Assembly (NCBI GenBank): GCA_938075675.1
Contig: CALJHE010000006.1
Span: 124,001 to 188,000 of the forward strand
Origin: Candidatus Poseidoniaceae archaeon
GTDB taxonomy: Archaea > Thermoplasmatota > Poseidoniia > Poseidoniales > Poseidoniaceae
Direction: 5' to 3'
Length of the DNA: 64,000 nt
Of this stretch, positions 12,001 to 18,143 are shown piece after piece. Position numbers and translations under genes: made by a program. The notes under the pieces were generated by a model. That model did no database searches. It had not been told where the DNA came from and saw only the letters and a program-made list of their open reading frames with translations. Numbering within the stretch: the stretch's first letter is position 1; every line of letters begins with the position of its first letter.

Positions 12001-13320
12001 TATGTCACAATTGATCGTGTTGCAGAGAACGTCGCAGACTACTCACTTGACACAACATCTGGAGTGAACTTCAACGGCATTACCAACATCATGACTGGCA
12101 CCTATGTTCCTGTTTCAGTGAACATCGATGCTGGTGGCGATGAAGGACCATACACGTACGACCACATGTTGGCAGTGACCTTCCACACAGATGGACACAC
12201 TGAAGAAGAAACCACACGATACTACAACGTTCCTGATTACGGAACAACGTTGACTGTTGAGGAATACATCTTCATGACCAAGGACACGACCAAGGTAGAA
12301 GTTTCAATGGATGTTCTAACATGTTTGAACAACCCATGTGACCTCACTGTTTCATCCAGCGAGCGATTCCAATCCGATGACCCTGAGTCCCACCGTGCAA
12401 ACAACGGCGGTTCCCAAGGTGCTCTTTGGTCCTCTCCTGGTCAATATGGACAGAATGCATCGCAGACCTCGGAACGCCGACCAATGCTCGAAGACAGTTT
12501 CTGGTGTAACAACCGAATGACGACCTTGGACCTTGCAACAGCTGAAGCAAACAGCGATTGGGGCAAGTGTAACGAATACGCATCTGGCTCAGGTTCCTTC
12601 GGAGCAACTGGACAGAACCTACCGATCGTTGTCCGAACCATTGGAGCAAGTTCTGTTCCATCGTTCGCACCAAGCATCGTTGTGGTCAGTCTAACTGGCT
12701 TGTTTGTCAGCGCTCTTGCCTTCTCCAGCCGCCGTGCTGACGATGAAGAAGAAGTTGTTGAGAACAAACTCGAAGACGACGAAATGGCTGTGAGCCCAGT
12801 TATTGCTACCATCCTTATGGTTGCAATCACAGTGGTTCTTTCTGGTGTCATCTATGTGTGGGCAAGCAGCCTCGCAGAAACTGATGTCAAGGGTGTACCT
12901 CGAGTCACCTTTGCTATCGATGATGTCAACAGCTTTGATGTCGACGAAGGCCACTGGAGAATTACAGTTCAAGCGTCCGAAACTGACTTGGCAACCCAAG
13001 CAGTCGAGGTTCGTGTGTTCTATGTTGATGCCAACGGTGAGGCACAAGTAAAGACAACCAATCTAGCAGATACTGCAGGCGTTTATGGGTTCAATCCTCA
13101 GAACAGTGACTCTATGGTTACGTTCGTGGACCAAGTGAATTCTGAAGGTGATGACAAGGTTTCGACCTTTAACACCGGTGACACAATCTTTGTGCGCACG
13201 CATGACACTGACGGAACACCACTTGAAGATGTGACCATCTCCTTGAACTACGCACCAAGTGCTGGTCAAGGTGCGCAACTTCGTACATGGTCTGGCTTGT
13301 CTTACGACATCAGCGCTTGA
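1..13320 (+). CDS. Giant surface protein (5' end outside window): beta-helix/right-handed parallel repeats, cadherin-like Ig domains, C-terminal TM and archaeal pilin-like module
   Basis: Frame is open from base 1 (NPSVDPIVMGMNP...), so the listed Met at 25 is probably not the true start. Long runs of short beta-helix-like repeats, 'VTDSNGLTDKKNISFIVTNVNDAPVI' cadherin-like motifs, TM 'PSIVVVSLTGLFVSALAFSSRRADDEEE', then 'DDEMAVSPVIATILMVAITVVLSGVIYVWA'. Confidence 0.9.
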   Translation, partial: NPSVDPIVMGMNPMLITLDETMTTPEIYDAAPSTDEVQVGGNMVRYPVAEGFSLDYTVQSNQLKQNLIVNERPILKETDAWFGFSELVQLPSGFALFLGETMLGEEMTQTQEPLDIRNTETGQLLAQIPVPVVVEEGNAAEPYTATYFIQVIDSQIIISTLVESDWIMSDDRAFPLAIDPTIQVSNVNSGYCYKNYNRCYMARTTTYLQKGQSSWSSYNANVNYYLPFNSFTFTTSNQLPNQAVVESISHYQTWTYQTGATTANSVAATVLQDCGSPTSSGMPYGWTMPAAPTNGCSNTLASSAYASTSTMYNNGNSRKLIASMWNSDSFDTVTPAYYSSTTADVCTTNATCATSTQASYITDAQNGSSTIAIGYKVPGNTGYTRAYHSNGGTTNSYLSITYSGGVDTDAPSSDFIPYHNVTSYIEGSRTFFTTLSDLSNIDTTANNKPTLNYALNNGSFTSVSATSIGTCSTTDATCQFRATTPTISAGDYVEYYWKFQDLNSNPNIGFDPALSGAQTVPTPYNFTVEDVEDAGDDKKLTVLMTDVHAGSYSSPSANQLIDRQFTHFDGSDEFYFEFDVSTCGTGSSQCFFTGSNWDAPNYYFYNNWMGQHATVAGSGSNGMGSSSTRSNTFEHMTNDGGYLTISADKGPGMNLLYLYDSGKNAFAMVGIGSSPSIDSKLSGGSQMDASYAYGNSPAYKITLGSDSAMTAAGEETYGGQMGLFSFGNATGGAGINANRLCVTTNGFVHFFRSPFASRDQCSGAYYYGGSYFSGGTTDERALPSYVWSGWVHAMGYYGSQAASGTQTYKIGGVAPIPDTFAPIADHSALSDSHSKDRTISVVLSDGGDPPTGLNVSTTAGVGPTLYYRITSADGTTGSWTSKLLTPQGSSTRAQCVLSACTWSADLEDLEREDSVEYYLYAEDTSQVASTVNSLTTSTETFSVGDPNKMFIVEWRDMQYTNNNFRCTFQAVFYDVTNEIEYHYDDACKNSYDAATVGFMDQTRSHGQTIRHRTSTSYLNGANPHTNNYRITTDSTDGAWESFDRGMNPMVNGIETDIMGTSGGTPSGYYCSSSYYFRTYGSQCADNIAMPNGFNFTYFGTDYNYTDSNDRINIERHGNMHFVSSGSTANVRAMTTWYGNMPKLPYSSNVAAPAGLIAPYWSYYGSYYCYQNTAVDCGVYYRTMPFEGKGTDVTSDITSDTTWDVEDSPVRINPAGDYLTISADLTIQPGTVIQVGAGKGISFDGACDKMTINGNSTDHVLFEGLGGADWKGMAFTGACSTSTDNRHVFSYVDFKNTTDAAIAAGSRHGSSPISNANVGNFTMNHVTFTDVGAAFEHGSGQGTVVSMTEFSVDGTDDSCFDFAEDTVATLTEGTIANCNKDGGANNGAIVNVAGSTGGSLFLENTTITNAYVNLISVDLDMVTISNVTATATNAQSGSALNSDAGAGAEVEIFNFDATNYASVSIDAMGSILMTDVDVGSASMNFFPGGSTTSSTTGAFGDNAVFDTVTAGNMIMRNLQPGTFDDISVDDLKIEGDTTNSDMVFINNLDVAHFEVTGCSGWNVGINSMTAERVTTNGCSAAKNSVLIADSTIAHTSALDSAVYARYSDVTIGETTMTSTTAGTGSIYLAQADTNSNIRLIEVTQNGDDCANVNGGTGDCDVDVASSSSEIWYGGLSTVRTYRIALVNNVPTNIYKSGHTVTAAVTDSSGSELFEVGSHITDTASSNLGTASVWVITGDESGGNTYSDHNIRAFGPAGQNETMTSASWYPTAGFTIGSTIDLLLEPAPVDFDQAGMDCAWMDAYVDPSNGGQLPTNGTTANGNTIFEFDGTPMTLSADLTLDGCVMILKGSSLKVKSTATSSPVLTLTNGGKVIVSVSPDTGAVGAISAVSPSYGLNLDIVAGTLELDGGIVRDLAQDSTTDSALYIGDGATLKMMDGASIFGASANSDDMATVKIDGGTVNIADSSIVNTGQSGTALWVEASGGFIDNVVVKNAAVGIQSFNGAPQVDGFTSTDNTVGVDIYGGMSLPTIYRSTLLSGESTGWTTYKIDLSTFLGEDFLQVGMNSIFGGGNAHPRYNYGTTKYYMITDRYNIELEDDNGNTWNITDADDLGYYPISAADPKSGTPGYATYAPGAVGGVPSLDCNTNGYAYGPNYPSSSIGYYYQIWSQWAGSTPGYPAYYESKPLEFGFDWENIEDVSPTGYYAYYPYHYWGAYYTTYHAMYNPVFYPPEGMQGSYNICYDRAYTYYMSPGQGARMTMPTIDISASNLSKVSLYMDVLHNRADNYQDRLEIVARSGDNAALLGAYARESGTPLFKDGTITGADTGVSIGGAFAAGHIQDVTVTNPTDSGMEVSGQTAATSDGLTVTGGDYGILVGNSASGSMDFMNIDFDGNTNAGIYYTKDLAGDMSGTVENSGTAFKYGANTANDVSFSDVTISTNAVGVEASGTGDFTFTNVTMGNTKDFSITGQSNIEFIEGTVDSTTVDVTGVGEFTRKRSMEVELLADTFAVSGATVTLIDADGGAAGSGTTDSNGIAEGLNFITAVVDSNGLTIPSLAGYEVMSVAEIDYFYTTSTNNKADFRYATQGVTLTDVSGNSATVPLTTQISERVCWYSTSSAYTTVTPCAGSFFTSGTRTYDDGNGGTVNEYAYSNSLTINQQGNTIMMDVPYIYLKSNTPYNFNGSTILSTGAYDFYDSQRWYTNYPYGGEVYMNDAALYGVTVNDDTGGMYGIELGYYGSPITTFVANNSIFSNIAKIESQNGYTWGSSNQYIWEIEEFSVTNSTITHFKGYTALNNAIQNTDMCMVLSGGEGSVVSDNIFNDCGVGVELTRSPYWNRHGTNVGVDNVTISNNVFNDGGEIADIWLYRDGSSENALISGNIMNNGGAAVAAIGIYDGGHTGTMITGNTINSVTDGIYIDNALDYRVTGNTINGAGDSAYTAISTVEGYGDIDNNTIVDSDGGIVVDSPTSPPAPTTSLCSISSNSYRYSASCTATLGVGKTLDINIRTDSWGYEAAIQITKPDGTTDSFGRGTSSTFASNTAYTPLATYTAPGVYLLALTDSYGDGGTDVFMVEGGIAAGYTGPTLADNSISISAGRTAPSAVGLVLEDCDGVSINTARNTITLSDMAMDIDNCDVTDQSSVLTGNDDSTTVGIDSDDASGDTLTLSGTTISGYATGVEKTSGELILTGDASISGDDYGVYVDDATVVAINAAVDGGATGTGLYVVDSDDVWVYPMNASGLVGMYVENSPFRWDGGTSTATTTIEVVESQGSVENMTWTTSSTQIDAGSNAYVTSIGNTIDENKLIVDSSATIDEANLFSMDSTHLNAAPTNEVAMMIKSTDGTRASYVSTTFQPEIMNVDGSNDDWVGGNALNPSGYAMPGLMSGNGTNDMLVTYIEGDDLYIGLTGEDLAASDVLIYLSVDGSGSSTGYNLGGSHELPFQANYVLWADSETSYDLYSYGFLGWGATSLSSATVDIASTSGLTEISIPFSRIGGTPSQIDIVAIVQGESTADVSTVHPTQTIDALNTLQDFSEYITVELNHDDLLTGEINDEVLVYRSFKGTTTPSVAKNYDVLIKTEADCEYDWETATDLSLATNVAITLDMARACPEIQSTLQDITVAEDSGAYTFSLTNMADDVQDLEADLTWTSAAGNLVAYDNVLVDWNQNGQTVTITPLDDQFGTLDYEFEVTDSNGLTDKKNISFIVTNVNDAPVICNVEDAGCMPIFSSDDNFDNILAEGFGTHTKDLGDVSNASKSYIRDMANEQSPVRQVYDWDASVDSTCIAFSVEVNTLNSLIITENTSNEKGGSCTVTLELSDDGNENTDAIPYTVDFSVAPVNDAPVITLQDVDGQNLLVSDAGSRANGEGEFITMTEDDTNVDNLTWDLLPLMNDIDHDVPADLTWTVEPTAQCAYTNYFTTAIVGTDLVFTLIPDATTNGYDWEVDYMNDNGIHQLRPAGQTFCAINLVLKDTATAPSHTPNYDTTVLNSAFTEQLAPYAQGQDDVVMYVTIDRVAENVADYSLDTTSGVNFNGITNIMTGTYVPVSVNIDAGGDEGPYTYDHMLAVTFHTDGHTEEETTRYYNVPDYGTTLTVEEYIFMTKDTTKVEVSMDVLTCLNNPCDLTVSSSERFQSDDPESHRANNGGSQGALWSSPGQYGQNASQTSERRPMLEDSFWCNNRMTTLDLATAEANSDWGKCNEYASGSGSFGATGQNLPIVVRTIGASSVPSFAPSIVVVSLTGLFVSALAFSSRRADDEEEVVENKLEDDEMAVSPVIATILMVAITVVLSGVIYVWASSLAETDVKGVPRVTFAIDDVNSFDVDEGHWRITVQASETDLATQAVEVRVFYVDANGEAQVKTTNLADTAGVYGFNPQNSDSMVTFVDQVNSEGDDKVSTFNTGDTIFVRTHDTDGTPLEDVTISLNYAPSAGQGAQLRTWSGLSYDISA

Positions 13321-13356
13321 GTTTAATCGCTTAAGTGATGAGAAAACGGACGCATT

Positions 13357-13380
13357 GGGGAGGGGTTTGATCCCCTCCCC
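13357..13380. terminator. Perfect 9-bp hairpin GGGGAGGGG-TTTGAT-CCCCTCCCC followed by TTTGT
   Basis: Inverted repeat read directly, just downstream of the giant gene stop. Confidence 0.7.
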
Positions 13381-13440
13381 TTTGTCTCCCGCATCCCTTT
13401 GATGGGATGACTACCTTTCGAGGTAGAGAGCTACACGATC

Positions 13441-13490
13441 GCAGGGGGTTTCCTTACGGGGCCCCCTGCCTTCGTCCTTTTTTTTATTTT
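13441..13490 (+). terminator. Hairpin GCAGGGGG...CCCCCTGC followed by long T-rich tract
   Basis: 8-bp stem (13441-13448/13462-13469) followed by cttcgtccttttttttattttta. Confidence 0.65.
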
Positions 13491-13553
13491 TATTCTTACT
13501 ACGGTTCCGAGCGAACCCTTTCAAGTGATGAGTCTAACAGGATATTGATACTC

Positions 13554-14234
13554 ATGTCAAATGCCTCAGAAATCCCCCTTACAAAGTGCGTTGTTTTCGA
13601 TTGTGATGGAGTCCTTGTTGACGCCGTAAGTTCGTGGAGAACCTTGCATGACCATTTTGGTACAGATAACTCTCTTCATCTCCAACGTTTTATCCGTGGA
13701 GAAATCACTGACGTTGAGTTTATGCGTTCGGATATCCAGATGTGGAAGGCTGTCCAAGACCCAATCTATCGTGATGAATTGTTTCGAGCCTATTCGGGTG
13801 TGAAACTTATGGATGGAGCACGCGAAGTTGTTGAGGAATTGCAGTCGAACGGTGTGTTCGTAGCAATAGTTAGTGCCGGTGTAGATTTGTTTGTCTCATC
13901 GATTGCTGCAATGCTCAAAGTCGACGATTGGATTGCAAATGGTTTTGTTTTCAATGATGATGATTCACTTTCAGACGAGGGAGTATGTCGACTTCATGCA
14001 ACTGGTAAGGGGGATGTCGTCCATCGTTTGTTACAGATGAATAACTTAGAGGTTGAAACATGTGTTTCAGTTGGTGACTCTGAAATGGATTTGTCGATGC
14101 ACGTCGATGGCAGCAGGTTCATCGGTTTTAATCCGACACGCGACTCTTCCATTGCAGCATTCAACGATGCGGACATCGACGTAGTCCACGGTAAGGATTT
14201 GCGTGCAATACTTCCGTTCCTGCGTTTGCAATAA
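13554..14234 (+). CDS. HAD-superfamily phosphatase (phosphoserine phosphatase-like)
   Basis: Motifs CVVFDCDGVLVD, VAIVSAG, SVGDSEMDLSM. The longer ORF from 13407 overlaps the hairpin array; ATG 13554 is the better start. Confidence 0.8.
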   Translation: MSNASEIPLTKCVVFDCDGVLVDAVSSWRTLHDHFGTDNSLHLQRFIRGEITDVEFMRSDIQMWKAVQDPIYRDELFRAYSGVKLMDGAREVVEELQSNGVFVAIVSAGVDLFVSSIAAMLKVDDWIANGFVFNDDDSLSDEGVCRLHATGKGDVVHRLLQMNNLEVETCVSVGDSEMDLSMHVDGSRFIGFNPTRDSSIAAFNDADIDVVHGKDLRAILPFLRLQ

Positions 14235-15851
14235 TCATGCAAACGGTATTGCTGTTGTAGCGTGACTCTTCAAATTAACAATGGTGAGCATACATGGTTT
14301 AGGCTGGAACCCCAGCATTCTTTGGTAGGATGTTTGGTCTTGCCAAGTACTCGAACAAATCAGCGTCGTACCCTTGAAATCAATGCAAGCGTGACCATGA
14401 ACGTGTCCTGTTACAAATATGTCAGGTACTTCACGAATCACGAGCCCATCTTCTGGTTCGGGAGAAAGTGGAGTTTTCCCACCCCATTGGGGGGCTAAGT
14501 GTCGGCGTCTGAGCATTTGTCGCATCGCTTCCACAGGGTCTGCGTATGTAACCGTCCTTAGACCTGCCACAAAGTCGTCAATTGACTTGCCGTGATAGGA
14601 CAAGAGGCGAACGCCATGGAGCGAGAAATCACACGGGTTACCTACGAAGGTCGTTGTATTGTAATCCTGCTGAATGTCTTTTTCGAATGTGGGCTGAGGC
14701 TCAGCAGGTCGTACTGCATCGTGGTTTCCAGGAAGCATGACACATTCCACCCATTCCGGTAATAATTCCAATAAGCGAGCAAATTCTGAGTATTGGCCAA
14801 ACAGGTCAGGAATCGACAATTCACTGTCTTGGCCTGGATAAATACCGACTCCATCGACACAATCTCCAGACAGAATAAGATATTTGATTGTCTTTGCTAA
14901 CGGGTCGGTATGGAACCATCGAACCATTTTATGCCATTGAGCCTCCAAAAATGTCTTCGAGCCAACATGAATGTCCGAGAGAAATGCTACACTAACCCCG
15001 TGCTCTGCTGAGGCCTTCTTGTGGCTTGCTTCCATCGGGAAATGCAAGTCATCCACATAGAACATATCTCCTGTTTGACTGAACGTCCCTGAAACGCCAA
15101 GGACATCGTCAGGCATGAGTCCAGCTTCCAAAATCTGCTCTTGGGCTCGGTCTCTGTCGTCACCCTTTCTCTTGGTAAGCAAGCAGGTGAGTTCACCGGT
15201 TTCATCCTCAAGGTTCCACATGAGGTGGCCGTTTTTTGTGTAGCGAGGTTCATTCACTAGCCCAATCGCTACTGCTTTGTTTTCATACCCCTGATACCGA
15301 CTGCTTTCCGCATGAAGCCTTGAGATTTCAGTCGGAGTTCGTGGTAATCTAGAATTTTGAATGATCATTTTGCGTATACTTTGCAACCGGTCTCCAAAGC
15401 ACGATGTAATGTCTGCCATTTTTCCCTCGGTTACACTGTTGCCAGTGATGTCATAGTGGACCAAAATATCTGTGGGAGCATCCGATGCATGTTCGCTAAA
15501 GTCAGAGGTATTCCAGTCTGGCAAGTTGTTCCGGAATCGAATATCGAGTGGTTCTGGTGCTTTTATTGGAGCAATGGTGCGACCGAGTTCAGCAGCTGGC
15601 GGTTTCACAACAGGTTGGGCAACAATCGGTGTTTGCGGAGGCTGTCGTGCGCTCTTTTTCCCATTCCATACTTCAAGCATGGACTCCAATATTTCTTGAG
15701 TGAGATATCCCTTGCTGAATCCGACGATTTCTGCACAATCCAACACGCCATTGAGGTCCTCGAGTTCGAGAAGCCGTGGACGAACTGAAGCCGCAGGGAG
15801 GATTCCACGGGTGCGTAGAAGCCCCGTCATCTCCTCCTCGGTGGCACCCAT
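14235..15851 (-). CDS. polB: DNA polymerase D (PolII) small subunit DP1
   Basis: Phosphoesterase motifs LSDIHVGS, LSGDCVDGVGIYPGQ, LPGNHDAVRPAEPQP, VTGHVHGH typical of archaeal DP1. Confidence 0.93.
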   Translation of the reverse strand: MGATEEEMTGLLRTRGILPAASVRPRLLELEDLNGVLDCAEIVGFSKGYLTQEILESMLEVWNGKKSARQPPQTPIVAQPVVKPPAAELGRTIAPIKAPEPLDIRFRNNLPDWNTSDFSEHASDAPTDILVHYDITGNSVTEGKMADITSCFGDRLQSIRKMIIQNSRLPRTPTEISRLHAESSRYQGYENKAVAIGLVNEPRYTKNGHLMWNLEDETGELTCLLTKRKGDDRDRAQEQILEAGLMPDDVLGVSGTFSQTGDMFYVDDLHFPMEASHKKASAEHGVSVAFLSDIHVGSKTFLEAQWHKMVRWFHTDPLAKTIKYLILSGDCVDGVGIYPGQDSELSIPDLFGQYSEFARLLELLPEWVECVMLPGNHDAVRPAEPQPTFEKDIQQDYNTTTFVGNPCDFSLHGVRLLSYHGKSIDDFVAGLRTVTYADPVEAMRQMLRRRHLAPQWGGKTPLSPEPEDGLVIREVPDIFVTGHVHGHACIDFKGTTLICSSTWQDQTSYQRMLGFQPKPCMLTIVNLKSHATTAIPFA

Positions 15852-15914
15852 GATGAGAGGTGACGCATTCAGTGCAAAAGCACATCGGCTGGTCTGGTTG
15901 AGAAAAGGTGATGT

Positions 15915-16601
15915 CTAGTCCCATTCGACTTGAGTGTCAAGTGTCGATTCTTCGGCAGGGTCGGCTTCTCCATCCCAGGCATCATCTTGCCAAGGTGCAG
16001 ATTCACGTGCCGCTTCTTCTCGCTTTTGCCGCTCCAATTCAAATTGCACTTTGACCGCTTCTTCATCCGCCAGTATCCTCAGTTCTTCTTTGCGCTGTTC
16101 TTCAGCCATCGTCATTGCCTCGTCCCATCTTTTGATGGTTGAGTTGAGTGCGAAATGAACGAAACCGATTTTGTTTTCTGCACGGTTTCCTCCAATTTGA
16201 GTTGATTCTGCATTTGCCCAATATCGAGAGGCAATACCCACGTAAACCAGTCCAACTTTCTTGTTTGAACCGTCATTCTTTGGTCCGGCAATACCCGTAA
16301 TTGAGATGGCAATGTCTGCATTGGCGTTCTTGAGAGCTCCTTGAGCCATTTGGATGGCTACTTCCGCAGATACAGCCCCTTTCTTTTCCAAGGATGCTGG
16401 TTTGACACCGAGTTCACGGATTTTTGCATCGTTTGAATAGGTGACCCATCCTTGATTGTACCAACTTGACGCACCTGCAATATCGGTAAATGCACTCGAG
16501 AGCAAGCCTCCAGTACATGATTCTGCAACGGTGATGGTGTGGCCACCTTCCTTGATACGCCGAACAAGGCGAGCCGCAGCGGCTTGAACGTCTTCATCCA
16601 T
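15915..16601 (-). CDS. CinA C-terminal domain / nicotinamide-nucleotide amidase family, with charged C-terminal tail
   Basis: 'TVAESCTGGLLSSAFTDIAGASSWYNQGWVTYSNDAKIRELGV' and 'AISITGIAGPKNDGSNKKVGLVYVG'. Confidence 0.88.
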   Translation of the reverse strand: MDEDVQAAAARLVRRIKEGGHTITVAESCTGGLLSSAFTDIAGASSWYNQGWVTYSNDAKIRELGVKPASLEKKGAVSAEVAIQMAQGALKNANADIAISITGIAGPKNDGSNKKVGLVYVGIASRYWANAESTQIGGNRAENKIGFVHFALNSTIKRWDEAMTMAEEQRKEELRILADEEAVKVQFELERQKREEAARESAPWQDDAWDGEADPAEESTLDTQVEWD

Positions 16602-16683
16602 GCGAGTCAATCGCAGAGTTCACCCGCTTTGAGGTTAACGCCTGCATCAATGCCTTCAATAACACCTTCTTACAGGAACGGTT

Positions 16684-16756
16684 GGGTCTGTGGTCTAGTG
16701 GTTATGACACCGCCCTTACACGGCGTTGATCGAGGGTTCAAATCCCTCCAGACCCA
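16684..16756 (+). tRNA. tRNA-Val (anticodon TAC)
   Basis: 73-nt cloverleaf: GGGTCTG/CAGACCC acceptor, GAGGG-TTCAAAT-CCCTC T-arm, CTTACAC anticodon loop; no encoded CCA. Confidence 0.95.
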
Positions 16757-17071
16757 CTACCAAAGGTAAGTACGAATATCCTCTTCAGCGTTCGCAATCA
16801 CTTTCGTGATTCCAGACTGGCGTCGGAACTCTAACGCCTGTTGTTCAGTTCCATCAACGAGTATGAGGTGCACCGCTCTTTGCCATAGGCCGGGGAGGGG
16901 TGTTGAGCCTCTGTGGTCGACAGCAACTAAGATGTCGTCTAATTCTGTGAACATTAGCAATGGTGTAGAGTCTTCGATATCTTTGGCATCGAGAAGCAGC
17001 CATCGCGCCCCATGCATTGATGCACGAACATCATCGCCTAAATCCTGCAGTGTGACGACTCGGACGTTCAT
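16757..17071 (-). CDS. Small uncharacterised protein translationally coupled to pelota
   Basis: 104-aa ORF; its ATG overlaps the pelota TGA as ATGA (17068-17071). No recognised family. Confidence 0.65.
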   Translation of the reverse strand: MNVRVVTLQDLGDDVRASMHGARWLLLDAKDIEDSTPLLMFTELDDILVAVDHRGSTPLPGLWQRAVHLILVDGTEQQALEFRRQSGITKVIANAEEDIRTYLW

Positions 17072-18138
17072 CCCTCCATCGAATAGCGCAGCATGGCCAT
17101 AACTCCACCAAGCCCCATCAACTGCTGTCCACCGTCATGGTCTATTGAGCATTGTACCATTTCTGCGCCGATGTCAGCGAGCCCTTTGGTCCATTCCAGC
17201 CATGTCTTGCCGGCAATACGATCGGTTTCAGAGCGTAGCAAGTCCGCTGAAATCAAGAGGGTTTCAATTGCCCCTTCCTCCATGGCACGAACGAGTGCGT
17301 CTTCACCATAAGCGACCGCTCCACCGGTTGAGAGGCGCTTCCACGCCTCCTCAATCAGTGCGATTTCTTTGGAAATTGCGTATTCGCTCAAAAGATTACC
17401 AGCGAGTCCTTCCCGGAGTACTTCGTTTGCACCTGCTCGTCCACCCATCGATGTTGCTATCGACTTCATGATTCGTGTTTCTCCCGTTGATTTCAGGTCC
17501 GATAGCAGTGCATCTCTTGCATGCCCAGGTCCACAGACAATCAATGGTGTATCGCTGCCGAGGGTATCCACGAGAGCTTTGATGACATTGGAACGGAACG
17601 TGCTAGCAATGCTTTCCGAGTGACGAATTTCACCACGCTTTCCACCGCCTCGCATTGTCCAAGTTGCTCCTTCGCGTAGTCCACGTGCAGTGACATGGAA
17701 GATTACCACTTCATCGGTTTCGACGACGGCCAACACCACTTGAGATTGGCCTGATGCTTTTTCCGATTGCAACAGGAGTTCGACGTCTGCTGGAGTGAAC
17801 ACATTGTGCGATGAAATTTCGATTTCATCTCGTATCTCAACCAGGTGTGTATGATGCATGCCAATGTCAAAGTGCGCTTCTTCGATGGTGCCATGAACAC
17901 GAAGATGCTCGCTAAATGTTTGGTATTCGGTAGATTCGACTCGTAGGCGAATCCACATTTTCTTTCTTTCAGCAGATTTTGCACGCCCGCCTTCCTCTCC
18001 TCCGGTCGTTTGGTCACGGCGTTCGCCGAGCATGGCGAATTGCATCCCCTTTCGAGTCATTCGGGCGAGAGCCCACAAGTCATCTTCAGTCTCCAAACGG
18101 AGTCGCCAAACTTGTGTTTCACGCTTCAAGATTTTCAT
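17068..18138 (-). CDS. pelA: Pelota / Dom34 ribosome-rescue protein
   Basis: MKILKR...VWRLRLETEDDLWAL; 'RKKMWIRLRVESTEYQTFSEHLRVHGTI'; C-terminal eRF1-like domains. Confidence 0.93.
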   Translation of the reverse strand: MKILKRETQVWRLRLETEDDLWALARMTRKGMQFAMLGERRDQTTGGEEGGRAKSAERKKMWIRLRVESTEYQTFSEHLRVHGTIEEAHFDIGMHHTHLVEIRDEIEISSHNVFTPADVELLLQSEKASGQSQVVLAVVETDEVVIFHVTARGLREGATWTMRGGGKRGEIRHSESIASTFRSNVIKALVDTLGSDTPLIVCGPGHARDALLSDLKSTGETRIMKSIATSMGGRAGANEVLREGLAGNLLSEYAISKEIALIEEAWKRLSTGGAVAYGEDALVRAMEEGAIETLLISADLLRSETDRIAGKTWLEWTKGLADIGAEMVQCSIDHDGGQQLMGLGGVMAMLRYSMEG

Positions 18139-18143
18139 TCACT

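Noticed and set aside
13407-13553. N-terminal extension of the HAD protein
   Set aside because: Passes through the hairpin array and T-tract; conserved domain starts after ATG 13554.
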